NCBI GenBank assembly: GCA_900768045.1
Contig: CAAGBL010000081.1
Location: 1 to 5,999, forward strand
From: an uncultured Alistipes sp.
GTDB taxonomy: Bacteria; Bacteroidota; Bacteroidia; Bacteroidales; Rikenellaceae
DNA length: 5,999 nt
Direction of reading: 5' to 3'
Part shown: positions 1 to 5,998 of the stretch, one piece after another
How positions within the stretch are numbered: the first letter of the stretch is position 1
Layout of the letters: the number at the start of each line of letters is the position of its first letter
The notes under the pieces: generated by a model
What the model saw: the letters and a program-made list of their open reading frames with translations, nothing else
Told to the model about the DNA's origin: nothing
Database searches by the model: none
Made by a program: the position numbers and the translations under genes

Positions 1-4
1 AATC

Positions 5-31
5 GAGTAGGGGGACTTTCGTCCCCCTCTC
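5..31 (-). ncRNA. Group II intron domain VI with bulged branch-point A
   Basis: The order on the minus strand is GAG, A, GGGGGAC, loop GAAA, GTCCCCC, TA, CTC. The seven-base and three-base arms pair perfectly, leaving an internal loop of A against TA. The A at position 8 is therefore the predicted branch nucleotide, seven bases from the 3' splice site, the usual distance. The following GAT completes the intron 3' end at position 2. Confidence 0.88.
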
Positions 32-33
32 AC

Positions 34-67
34 ACCACCGCACGTGCCATTTATGGCATACGGCGGT
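34..67 (-). ncRNA. Group II intron domain V (catalytic core)
   Basis: The fold comes out at exactly the canonical 34 nt. A 9-bp lower stem (ACCGCCGUA with UGCGGUGGU) is followed by a 2-nt CG bulge, a 5-bp upper stem (UGCCA with UGGCA) and a four-base loop. The catalytic triad is CGC (65-63) and not the commoner AGC, which is typical of class IIC. The tetraloop is UAAA, where GNRA (usually GAAA) is expected for docking into domain I. All stem pairs are Watson-Crick or G-U. Confidence 0.9.
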
Positions 68-73
68 TTCCAA

Positions 74-1492
74 TCAGCGTTTGAGGAGTTGATAAAACGA
101 GATATATCCCTCTGCTCGCAGCCATGCGTTATCCATGCAGATATGAGCAAGTTGTGAGCATGATATCCACCACCATCGGCGCCCCATTGACCCGATGCTC
201 TCGCGCATTTTCCGCTTCACTCCTATACTTTCGAGGAAACGGCGGATGCCTTTCGGGTGTTTGCATTGTTTGAGGCGCAGGCACCGTAGCTTTCGGCGCG
301 TCCATTCATCGAGTTCCTGACATAGCTTATTGATTGCTGCCAGCTTGAAGTAATTCGTCCACCCCCTTATCACGGGGATAAGTTCCGCTATTACTTCGCG
401 CAAAGGAGTCGGGCGGTTTCGACGTGTTATCAATCGCACTTTCGCTTTCAACTTCTTCACACTTGCCGGTGCTATCCGCAGCAGCCCTCCTGTTCCTATG
501 ATGTAGCCGAGGTAGACGCAGTTCCATACTTTGTCTACCTTGCTTTTCTGCCGGTTGACTTTCAGTTTCAGTGTCTTTTCGATGTAGTGGCTTATGCTTA
601 CCAGCACGCGTTCCCCCGCTTCTATCGTTCTCACGAAGATGATGCAGTCGTCTGCGTAGCGGCAAAATCGCAAGCCGCGTCTCTCCAATTCCCTGTCCAA
701 TTCGTCCAGCAGCACGTTGGCAAGTAGTGGTGATAAAGGTCCGCCTTGCGGCGTACCCTGTTCCCGTTTCTGCTTGATGCCTTCGTTGTCCATCATTCCC
801 GCCTTGAGCATCTGGCGGATGTAGTAGAGCACGCGCTTGTCTTTGATGCGCCGTGCCAGTCTCGACATCAGGATGTCGTGGTTGACCTTATCGAAAAACT
901 TTTCCAAGTCCAGGTCTACGGCTACTGTGTAGCCTTGCTCCGCGTACGCAGAGCCCGCCTTGAGGGCTTGGTGGGCGCTTCGATTCGGTCGGAATCCATA
1001 GCTCGATTCGCTCATCTGCGGGTCGAGTATGGGGGTGAGTACTTGCACAAAGGCCTGTTGCACCATTCGGTCTACCGCCGTTGGTATACCCAGTTGCCGC
1101 CGTCCTCCGTTTGGTTTGGGGATGCTCACTCCCTTTACCTCCTGTGGGCGGTAGCTGCCGTTGCGCAGTTGCTCTCTCAGTTCTGCCATGTGGGTGTTCA
1201 GCCATCGCTCCAGTTCTTCCACGGTCATGCCATCTATTCCCGGGGCTCCCTTGTTGCTTTTCACTCTCTGGCATGCATGCTCAAGATTGTAGCGGTGTGC
1301 TATATTCTCAAGTATGCGCTCCTCCCAGTTCAGTTCCTCCCTCCACGCCGCAAACGCTTGTTGCTCCTTCAACGGCTCCCTTCGGGGAGTTCCACCCCTA
1401 TCGCTTCCGTTAAGGCACACCTCCCCCGATGGGGTATCGAAGTCGAGCTCCATCTGGTATAAGGTGTCTTGGTTCTGCCTCTCCACGTTCAT
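74..1492 (-). CDS. ltrA: Group II intron reverse transcriptase/maturase (LtrA type, no HNH)
   Basis: This multifunctional intron-encoded protein binds its own intron RNA, helps it splice, and copies it into DNA at the target. RT0 shows KSNKGAPGIDG (78-88). RT1-2 runs from SIPKPNGG to RMVQQAF (123-148), and SSYGFRPNRSAH (163-174) follows. RT3 is VAVDLDLEKFFDKVNHD (190-206), with catalytic D193. RT4 is GTPQGGPLSPLLANVLLDEL (246-265). RT5 is RYADD (278-282), with catalytic D281 and D282. The thumb/maturase domain X contains GWTNYF (377-382) and a basic stretch from about 398 to 440. The protein ends at residue 472 without the CxxC pairs of an HNH endonuclease, as in classes C to E, so target cleavage must rely on nicks or single-stranded DNA. 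The ATG at 1492 is the first good start. No Shine-Dalgarno sequence precedes it, and the first 50 residues are poorly conserved, so a later start is possible. The stop lies 6 nt before domain V. Confidence 0.96.
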   Translation of the reverse strand: MNVERQNQDTLYQMELDFDTPSGEVCLNGSDRGGTPRREPLKEQQAFAAWREELNWEERILENIAHRYNLEHACQRVKSNKGAPGIDGMTVEELERWLNTHMAELREQLRNGSYRPQEVKGVSIPKPNGGRRQLGIPTAVDRMVQQAFVQVLTPILDPQMSESSYGFRPNRSAHQALKAGSAYAEQGYTVAVDLDLEKFFDKVNHDILMSRLARRIKDKRVLYYIRQMLKAGMMDNEGIKQKREQGTPQGGPLSPLLANVLLDELDRELERRGLRFCRYADDCIIFVRTIEAGERVLVSISHYIEKTLKLKVNRQKSKVDKVWNCVYLGYIIGTGGLLRIAPASVKKLKAKVRLITRRNRPTPLREVIAELIPVIRGWTNYFKLAAINKLCQELDEWTRRKLRCLRLKQCKHPKGIRRFLESIGVKRKMRESIGSMGRRWWWISCSQLAHICMDNAWLRAEGYISFYQLLKR

Positions 1493-1709
1493 GAGTTTCA
1501 GGCTGTTCTGTGCTGTATTGGATTTCGGCCTTCCCCACCAAGGGATGGGTACTATGCCTCTGCTGACTACCTGCTTCCGGGCGTTTCTTCCCCGTCACCC
1601 TTTCAGGCCTTAGCAGGTTCTCACCGAATATGATTATGCTACTTTCCTCCCGCGCCGTCTGCATCTACCTTATGGACTCTTGATGATGTATCGGATTTTG
1701 GCACTTTTT

Positions 1710-1714
1710 GCAAC
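1710..1714 (-). other. Candidate EBS1 (exon-binding site) of the intron
   Basis: The minus-strand GUUGC is complementary to GCAAC, the last five bases of the 5' exon (1934-1930). It lies about 215 nt from the intron 5' end, where domain I of IIC introns carries EBS1. A five-base match is weak evidence alone. In an alignment from memory with the O. iheyensis intron, the EBS1 loop could also lie a few bases further along, so this is a candidate only. Confidence 0.35.
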
Positions 1715-1931
1715 CTCGTCCGTCCATCCGGCCTTATATGCAGTTCCTGTTCGTACAGTCGGGATTTCCCCTCGAACTTCCTTTTCCACGGTTCGTTACC
1801 TCCCCGCAGTTGTTCTTCAGGTCTGGGATTCCGCATCATCGCGGCTCCTCGCGGACTTTCACCGCAGTGCGCATATCGCGTCGGTCGTACGAAAACCCGC
1901 CCTGGTTATGAAACCGTGGGCGGGCGCACGT

Positions 1932-1953
1932 TGCGGAGCTTGGGAACTCCGCA
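1932..1953 (-). other. Stem-loop at the intron insertion site (IIC target hairpin)
   Basis: On the minus strand TGCGGAG and CTCCGCA pair perfectly over 7 bp around an 8-nt loop (TTCCCAAG). Two bases (AC) separate the stem from the first intron base. Class IIC introns are known to insert just 3' of terminator or attC-like hairpins, recognising the structure as well as a short IBS1. No T-tract lies within the window after the stem, because the 3' exon is cut off at position 1. Whether the hairpin was a real terminator cannot be told. Confidence 0.6.
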
Positions 1954-2018
1954 CGGAACTTGTGTTGCGATTACTCGCGGCGGTAGGCGTGAATAGCTGC
2001 CCAGCCCAAGAGATTTGA
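1932..2018 (+). pseudogene. Possible signal-peptide fragment of a broken small lipoprotein gene
   Basis: In the frame of codons beginning 1932 the translation ends ELVLRLLAAVGVNSCPAQEI and then TGA (2016-2018). The hydrophobic run ending V-N-S-C looks like a lipoprotein signal peptide with a lipobox and an acylated Cys (codon 1998-2000). No ATG precedes it after the intron boundary; only GTG 1962 or TTG 1965 are available. The natural start may be mutated or may lie beyond the intron. The body that would be expected to follow is found immediately downstream in a different frame, which suggests a one-base indel between about 2001 and 2016. This is inferred from hydrophobicity and frame alone. 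Confidence 0.3.
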
Positions 2019-2281
2019 GGGACTATATTACGCAGACCAAATTGTTGGCGTCTCTGCCATCGCAAGCCGAGGCATATCCTGTTCTCATGCCTATAGGCGG
2101 CGAAGAAAATGGGGATTTGTTGGTACAAACGGATGCGCATGTCGGGCCATCCGCCATTCTGGCTTATCCTGCGGCGGCGGTTCTCTTTGTGGTGGATATT
2201 CCGGTTATGGTGGCATCTACCACGTTTGCTATTATGGGAATCATCATCTCTATTCTCTTGAATGGGGGCATAGTCCACTAA
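2015..2281 (+). CDS. Small YceK-like (DUF1375-type) protein, probably the body of a frameshifted lipoprotein gene
   Basis: An 88-codon frame opened by TTG (2015) and closed by TAA; the same frame is open back to a TAG at 1994. Codon use looks coding. The protein has a polar first half (PIGGEENGD, then LVQTDAHVGPSAILAYP) and a hydrophobic second half centred on LFVVDIPVMVASTTFAIMGI. A TDA element followed by Y-P and then VDIPxxxxxxT is the order seen in the small YceK/YidQ lipoproteins (x-DlPlSlvaDT), but the similarity is loose. Those proteins start with a lipoprotein signal peptide, which here appears upstream in another frame. The 88-residue form from a TTG start is therefore probably not the original product. 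The role is unknown; an envelope lipoprotein would be the expectation. The alternative is an intact small membrane protein starting at TTG. Confidence 0.45.
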   Translation: MRDYITQTKLLASLPSQAEAYPVLMPIGGEENGDLLVQTDAHVGPSAILAYPAAAVLFVVDIPVMVASTTFAIMGIIISILLNGGIVH

Positions 2282-2510
2282 AGCAAAGCACGGATAGCCA
2301 AGGAAAAATTGAGTATGCCGAGTGTGTTGAAGTCGAAAAAGGGATTGACCGCCAACACTGTATTGTGTTATAAAACATTTGCGCTCATCCGGAAAAAAAC
2401 AAGAAGGAATGGCTTGTTTGTGTCAAAGGGAGAGCGGTAGCTTAGCGTACCTTATTGTTATGCAACGGCCACCATACGGGTCACCTATACTCAGATAAGA
2501 TGAAACTTGG

Positions 2511-2545
2511 CCCGCCTGCTCTTTCGACAGGGCTCGCGAGGTGGG
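2511..2545 (+). other. Inverted repeat in the leader of the ankyrin gene
   Basis: CCCGCCT (2511-2517) can pair with AGGTGGG (2539-2545) over 7 bp including one G-U, with a 21-nt loop. It ends 26 nt before the ankyrin start codon. No T-tract follows, so it is not a standard terminator. It could be leader structure or chance. The rest of the 290-bp gap 2282-2571 shows no gene, and I could not find a well-spaced promoter in it. TATACT (2486-2491) is a possible -10 element with no matching -35. Confidence 0.25.
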
Positions 2546-2571
2546 TTCTATACCAGCCGACATAAATCGAT

Positions 2572-4050
2572 ATGAACAACGAAGAAGCCAGACGAGAGCT
2601 AACGAAGAGGCGGATTAGCCGTAGCAAGTACAGCAAGGCACTCATTGAAGCCATAGAAAATGATGACACCGAGCTGATGGAACTTCTTCTCAGCGCCGGA
2701 ACAAATGTCAACGCAGCCAACCAATACGGCCGCACTCCCCTGTTGACAGCTGCCTGGCTGGGAAAGAAACAGTATGTGCAAAGGCTACTGGAGGTACCGG
2801 GGATTGATGTCAATAGGTTCACAAGTGAGGACCAAATGACTGCACTGAGTATCGCGGCAGATCGAGGCTACACCGAGTGTGTTCGCCTGCTTCTGGCGGC
2901 TCCGGAGATAGATTTGGACGAACAGGAGCGGCTGGGCTGGAGTCGGCTGCATATAGCGGCATGCTGCGGCATGACTGATTGGGTACTGGAGCTTCTGGCA
3001 ACCGGCACAGAACTTAACCCGCAGAATGGAGACGGCAGCACACCGCTTGCCCTGGCTGCGGAAAACGGCCATGAGACCTGCGTACGCCATCTGCTGAATG
3101 AACCGGGAATCGATGTCAACCGACCTAATAATGAAGGAAATACCCCGCTGTGCATAGCCGCATTTTTCGCGCAGCCGGAAGTCATCAAGCTGTTGCTTAC
3201 CGCTCCGGGAATCGATATCAATGCGGCCAATAAGGAAGGAGATAACGCCTTTCATATGGCCATATACGGAGAAAGCTCCGAATGTGCCCGACTGTTGTTC
3301 GAATCACAGGATTTTGATATAAATCGCTGCTATACAGAAGGGCGCACTCCATTGCATCTGGCAGCTGCAAGCGGCCTTGCAGAATGGATGAGGACACTCC
3401 TAACCAAAGAACAGAATGTCAATGCTCTGGATGATTTAGGGAGAACTCCGCTTTATCATGCGGCGTTCTATCGACAGGCCTCTTGTCTGGAACTGCTGCT
3501 TAAAGTACCCGGAGTCGACGTAAATCTACCGAGTACTGCAGACGGCAACACACCACTCCACGAGGCTGTCGAAAGCGATAGCTCCGAATGTTTGCGCTTG
3601 TTGCTGGAAGCCCCGGGAATCAAAGTAAACGAGAAAGATGAAGACGGAGCCACCCCGCTTCACCGTGCCGTTGAATTTGACAGTATCGAAAGTGTGCGTC
3701 TGCTGCTCAATACCCCCGGAATCCAAATAAACGCCCGTAATGCAGAAGGAGCAACGCCTCTCCAGCTGGCTGTTGATGCTTACCCGACCGATATATTTAC
3801 CCTCCTGCTGACACATCCGGACATTAATGTTAATTTACCCAATCATGATGGCATCACCGCCCTGCATATCGCCGCACTCAATGGCTTTGAAGGATGCGTG
3901 CGTCAACTGCTTGCAGTCCCCGGTATCAACATCAACGCCAGAGACGATGATGGTTTCACTCCTCTTGATATGGCCAGATACACCAAAAAATCAGCATGTG
4001 CTGACCTGATTATGCAAGCTGGTGGCAGAGGGCAAATCAACCAAGAGTAA
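2572..4050 (+). CDS. Ankyrin-repeat protein, about 13 repeats, no other domain
   Basis: The whole 492-residue protein is an ankyrin solenoid, a scaffold that binds partner proteins. Residues 1-20 are a charged lead-in (RRELTKRRISRSK), and 21-50 look like a capping helix pair. The TPLH-type turns fall at 55, 90, 124, 157, 191, 225, 259, 292, 327, 361, 395, 429 and 463. The period is mostly 34 residues, longer than the canonical 33, because the loop before the next repeat reads PGIDVN. The 33-residue repeats are the ones with ATGTELN or TKEQNVN in its place. The C-terminus (QAGGRGQINQE) is polar. No signal peptide, membrane helix or catalytic domain is seen, so a cytoplasmic or secreted-effector role is equally possible. 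ATG 2572 is fixed by the in-frame TAA at 2563-2565, and no Shine-Dalgarno sequence precedes it. Base composition is near balanced, unlike the AT-rich gene downstream. The repeat style recalls Akkermansia ankyrin proteins. The binding partner is unknown. Confidence 0.93.
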   Translation: MNNEEARRELTKRRISRSKYSKALIEAIENDDTELMELLLSAGTNVNAANQYGRTPLLTAAWLGKKQYVQRLLEVPGIDVNRFTSEDQMTALSIAADRGYTECVRLLLAAPEIDLDEQERLGWSRLHIAACCGMTDWVLELLATGTELNPQNGDGSTPLALAAENGHETCVRHLLNEPGIDVNRPNNEGNTPLCIAAFFAQPEVIKLLLTAPGIDINAANKEGDNAFHMAIYGESSECARLLFESQDFDINRCYTEGRTPLHLAAASGLAEWMRTLLTKEQNVNALDDLGRTPLYHAAFYRQASCLELLLKVPGVDVNLPSTADGNTPLHEAVESDSSECLRLLLEAPGIKVNEKDEDGATPLHRAVEFDSIESVRLLLNTPGIQINARNAEGATPLQLAVDAYPTDIFTLLLTHPDINVNLPNHDGITALHIAALNGFEGCVRQLLAVPGININARDDDGFTPLDMARYTKKSACADLIMQAGGRGQINQE

Positions 4051-4262
4051 GGTTCAGCCGGTTCGCAATATTAGGCGAAACAGGGACACCTTGCACCTCT
4101 GCCATTTCATGTCGTTTTGAGAGGGGTTTTGGCCACGTTGGCAACATGGCTTGAAGCCTTTTGCCGTAAGGTTGGTCAGATTTCAACCCAATGTTTTTTA
4201 TGAGCTCTGTATCGTTGGGTTGCAATATGGACTGTCGCCATCTCTTCTCCACTCGCTTGAGT

Positions 4263-4276
4263 TTCGCACGTGCGAA
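4263..4276. promoter_or_regulatory. Perfect 14-bp palindrome, possible operator
   Basis: TTCGCACGTGCGAA is identical to its own reverse complement with no spacer and has a CACGTG core. Such sites can bind dimeric regulators. It lies about 400 bp before the start of the membrane-protein gene and 213 bp after the ankyrin gene, far from any promoter I can place. Its regulator and target are unknown, and it may be a relic of the decayed sequence around it. Confidence 0.3.
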
Positions 4277-4296
4277 TAGTATCTGATAATGCTTTT

Positions 4297-4344
4297 AGGC
4301 GATTTGTAACCGGTTCGTTCATTAGTTACTTCAGACGTTCGCCT
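4297..4344. repeat. Nested inverted repeat
   Basis: AGGCGA (4297-4302) pairs with TCGCCT (4339-4344). Inside it GTAAC (4306-4310) pairs with GTTAC (4325-4329), with unequal unpaired segments of 3 and 9 nt between the two stems. It begins 20 bp after the 14-bp palindrome. The arms are short, so chance is possible. A stem-loop or recombination-site remnant are other readings. Confidence 0.25.
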
Positions 4345-4510
4345 TGTCTTTGAGCGATATGTGTATATATTAGTGCCTGATTTATGAGGCATCCGGCTTT
4401 TCACATGTCAGCCAAACTCATGAGAAGTGTCAGTTCGGTGACTGGATTTTTGAGGCAATGCGCATTGTAGGAGCAAACTGAAAAAAGCAATAAACTATCG
4501 TTTTTCCGGC

Positions 4511-4539
4511 TTGCTTTCCCCAAAAAAACTAGCTAAAAT
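4511..4539 (+). promoter_or_regulatory. Possible promoter for the membrane-protein gene
   Basis: TTGCTT (4511-4516) and TAAAAT (4534-4539) are separated by exactly 17 nt, the ideal sigma-70 spacing. The -10 box matches five of six consensus bases; the -35 box is poorer. A second -10-like TATAGT overlaps at 4539-4544. The leader would be roughly 125 nt, which is long. In AT-rich DNA such matches arise often by chance, and a non-E. coli-type organism may use other promoter boxes. Confidence 0.25.
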
Positions 4540-4672
4540 ATAGTAAAACATCTATAACATTCCACCTCTCGCGACCATATCGATCAACTGCATCAAAACC
4601 AATACCTCCACAGGCTTTATGAATGCTCGTTAACCGCCCTATGTCGAAAAGAACTCGCAACCTCATAATAAA

Positions 4673-5602
4673 ATGATACATTATTATATCAAAAAACATA
4701 TCTTCCGTATATTCGCATTTGTAATCAGCGTGTTCATTCCGGCGTCTCTAATATTTGTTTTTTTTACGTTATGTGAAAAAACTCAAAAACAAGCAAAGGA
4801 GCAACATTGTTCTATCCGACTAGATATATCAAAACATCAAAATTGGTTAGATGTGTACAGAGAGTTTGTAAAATCAGGTTTACACATTGCTAATGAAGCG
4901 GATATCATTTTATATAACCCCTACACAAATGAATGCATAAAACATGTCCATAGATATTATGAAAACACCCCTAAAGGCAATAAAGCATCTTGGCAAAATA
5001 TAGTTTTAAATTTTAAAAGAGGGGGATTATGGGTTCACCACGTATTGACCGACGATTATATACCTATTTTGGGTCAATATCCAAATGTATTCCATTTATA
5101 CCCGGCAGAACGCAAAGAGAGTTTCATCAAATGGGAGCAATTTCCTTCTTTTGTTCGTAACTTCACTCGAAGTAACGAAAACACATCATGTTTTGTAATT
5201 GTTAATATGGATTACGACTGTTCTCTTACTGATTTGTTTGCGCAATATAAGCTTTTGTTTGAACATTTTCCCCAAGACTGGCACCTGGGTATAAGTCTAT
5301 ACCCAGGACCATATATACCATATAGTGTTAATAATTCTGTTTTTGACAAAACAGATAATGAAACGGATATTCTTCTCGAAAATCTTATAAAAGTTTTGCA
5401 TGCTCATGGTAACGAAGAAGAGAATGCTCAAAGATACAAAGAAATATGTTTTAAGTTAATAGAAACATATAACCCTAATAATAAAGACGCAAAAAACTCA
5501 TTTTCAATGTATGCCAAATTGCTGATTAATGCTGATAACAATACAACTAATACAATAATAAGTAACCTCAACTCCAAATTATTACCACCATTATATGAAT
5601 AA
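4673..5602 (+). CDS. Unknown protein with one N-terminal membrane anchor, AT-rich gene
   Basis: I do not recognise this 309-residue protein. Basic residues (IKKHIFR, 6-12) precede one strongly hydrophobic helix at about 13-33. The remaining 275 residues are polar and would face the periplasm or cell exterior. The soluble part begins CSIRLDIS (46-53). It includes GGLWVHHVLTDDYIP (117-131), CFVIVNMDYDCSLTDLF (173-189) and WHLGISLYPGPYIPY (203-217), and ends in an Asn/Thr-rich tail. A single anchor plus a hydrophobic strand, an Asp, a helix and a second strand loosely recalls ExbD/TolR proteins. That is weak, because ExbD proteins are usually half this length. ATG 4673 is the only ATG after the in-frame TAA at 4631, and no Shine-Dalgarno sequence is seen. 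Codons are strongly A/T-ending, unlike the ankyrin gene, which suggests recent transfer. It appears to be a single-gene transcript ending at the hairpin near 5700. Confidence 0.8.
   Translation: MIHYYIKKHIFRIFAFVISVFIPASLIFVFFTLCEKTQKQAKEQHCSIRLDISKHQNWLDVYREFVKSGLHIANEADIILYNPYTNECIKHVHRYYENTPKGNKASWQNIVLNFKRGGLWVHHVLTDDYIPILGQYPNVFHLYPAERKESFIKWEQFPSFVRNFTRSNENTSCFVIVNMDYDCSLTDLFAQYKLLFEHFPQDWHLGISLYPGPYIPYSVNNSVFDKTDNETDILLENLIKVLHAHGNEEENAQRYKEICFKLIETYNPNNKDAKNSFSMYAKLLINADNNTTNTIISNLNSKLLPPLYE
5284..5307 (+). repeat. Perfect 10-bp inverted repeat inside the membrane-protein gene
   Basis: CCTGGGTATA (5284-5293) and TATACCCAGG (5298-5307) are exact reverse complements around the four bases AGTC. 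It encodes part of WHLGISLYPGPY. In mRNA it would form a strong hairpin within the reading frame. No T-tract follows, so it is not a terminator. Confidence 0.7.
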
Positions 5603-5674
5603 ATTATCATATTATGATTATAGTAGATTTATTCTTAGCAAGAAATAATTTTTCGAATCACCAGAAAGAGCAAA

Positions 5675-5725
5675 TCGGCACCTATCTAGTAGAGTTATAT
5701 CTCTAAATAGGCGCCGAGCATTTTT
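5675..5725 (+). terminator. Likely intrinsic terminator after the membrane-protein gene
   Basis: The outer stem pairs TCGGC with GCCGA and CCTAT with ATAGG, interrupted by one A-C mismatch. An inner stem TAGAG (5690-5694) with CTCTA (5701-5705) closes on a TTATAT loop. The structure is followed by GCATTTTTG, so five T residues begin four bases after the stem. It starts 73 nt after the stop codon. The T-run is short and slightly offset, which lowers certainty. Confidence 0.6.
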
Positions 5726-5746
5726 GTATTATATTTAAATATTGAA

Positions 5747-5772
5747 ATTAAATGCACATTTGTACATTTAAT
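5747..5772. repeat. Short inverted repeat after the terminator
   Basis: ATTAAATG (5747-5754) and CATTTAAT (5765-5772) are exact reverse complements with a 10-nt spacer. The surroundings are very AT-rich, so an 8-bp match is not striking. No function can be assigned. Confidence 0.25.
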
Positions 5773-5806
5773 CACAAGCCAACTCGCTTATATTATTCTA
5801 AATAAC

Positions 5807-5998
5807 TTAAGTATCTAGTTGTACATATGAACTCTCGTTTCTCGGTGTTGTTATCAATTGAATACGCGTTGGCATAATTAATCCGCAAAAATGCATTAGC
5901 TCTTCAAATTGTAATTTGTCGGGTGAGCGAAGCGAGCGGAATTTGTGAGCCGCGCCGCATGGCGAGGCGGCATAAAATAGCCACGGTGTGGAGTGAGC
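5807..5998 (-). CDS. Possible 3' end of a minus-strand gene running off the right edge
   Basis: From the right edge this minus-strand frame stays open for 63 codons before TAA at 5809-5807. It contains GAAHKFRSLRSPDKLQFEEL and ends NESSYVQLDT. I recognise no domain. The beginning of the visible part is GC-rich and repetitive in AGCG units, and the end is AT-rich, so the composition changes within the frame, which argues against an old intact gene. It could be the tail of a real gene truncated by the window, a frame extended across a junction, or chance. Confidence 0.2.
   Translation of the reverse strand, partial: AHSTPWLFYAASPCGAAHKFRSLRSPDKLQFEELMHFCGLIMPTRIQLITTPRNESSYVQLDT
5949..5971. 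repeat. GC-rich imperfect inverted repeat near the right edge
   Basis: GCCGC (5949-5953) can pair with GCGGC (5967-5971), and an inner GCC (5954-5956) with GGC (5961-5963), with a small asymmetric bulge between. It lies in the GC-rich last 80 bases, beside the AGCG-repeating run at 5926-5938. No T-tract follows (TAAAATAG comes next), so a terminator is not supported. Confidence 0.25.

Larger units (their letters stand above)
2..1929 (-). mobile_element. Complete group II intron, class IIC, with its own RT/maturase
   Basis: A self-splicing retroelement of 1928 nt. The 5' end is the group II consensus GTGCG, reading down from 1929. A domain I stretch with GGTGAAAGTCCGC lies at 1863-1851. The RT reading frame sits in domain IV. 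Domain V (67-34) and domain VI (31-5) follow, and the element ends ACTCGAT at position 2, matching the usual AY 3' end. Domain V has a CGC catalytic triad, the form known from the Oceanobacillus iheyensis IIC intron. Several segments follow that intron closely as I remember it: the DV flanks, GAACTGCATAT near 1740, and CAGCAGAGGCATAGTACCC near 1565. Class IIC also fits the absence of an HNH domain and the hairpin directly upstream. Position 1 is then the first base of the 3' exon. No break is visible, so the intron may still be active. The class is inferred from structure without a database comparison. Confidence 0.88.
4051..4672. other. 622-bp gap without a convincing gene
   Basis: Two overlapping minus-strand frames cover 4037-4404 (71 and 68 codons). 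They sit in different phases, enter the end of the ankyrin gene, and match no family I know. They could be remnants of a decayed gene but have no support beyond being open. A perfect 14-bp palindrome, a nested inverted repeat and a possible promoter are listed separately. From about 4480 onward the sequence becomes AT-rich, as in the gene that follows. No tRNA or other RNA gene was recognised. Confidence 0.6.

Noticed and set aside
746..1462. A 238-codon plus-strand frame across the intron
   Set aside because: It lies fully antisense to the well-supported reverse transcriptase, and its protein has no recognisable domain; it is a shadow.
1410..1839. Minus-strand frames upstream of the RT
   Set aside because: They cover intron domains I-IV, where the sequence is constrained as RNA; no protein feature is visible.
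1930..1960. An integron attC site at the intron target
   Set aside because: GTTGCGG does not match the GTTRRRY core, and no paired RYYYAAC is placed correctly.
4037..4404. Two overlapping minus-strand frames (71 and 68 codons) after the ankyrin gene
   Set aside because: They are in different phases, share no recognisable motif, and one overlaps the ankyrin stop. A decayed gene is possible but unsupported.
5760..5826. TTGTACAT present twice (5760-5767 and 5819-5826)
   Set aside because: An 8-mer containing a palindrome in AT-rich DNA is expected by chance, and no gene follows it.
5905..5918. CAAATT-GT-AATTTG inverted repeat
   Set aside because: Six-base arms with a 2-nt spacer in AT-rich DNA are too short to support.
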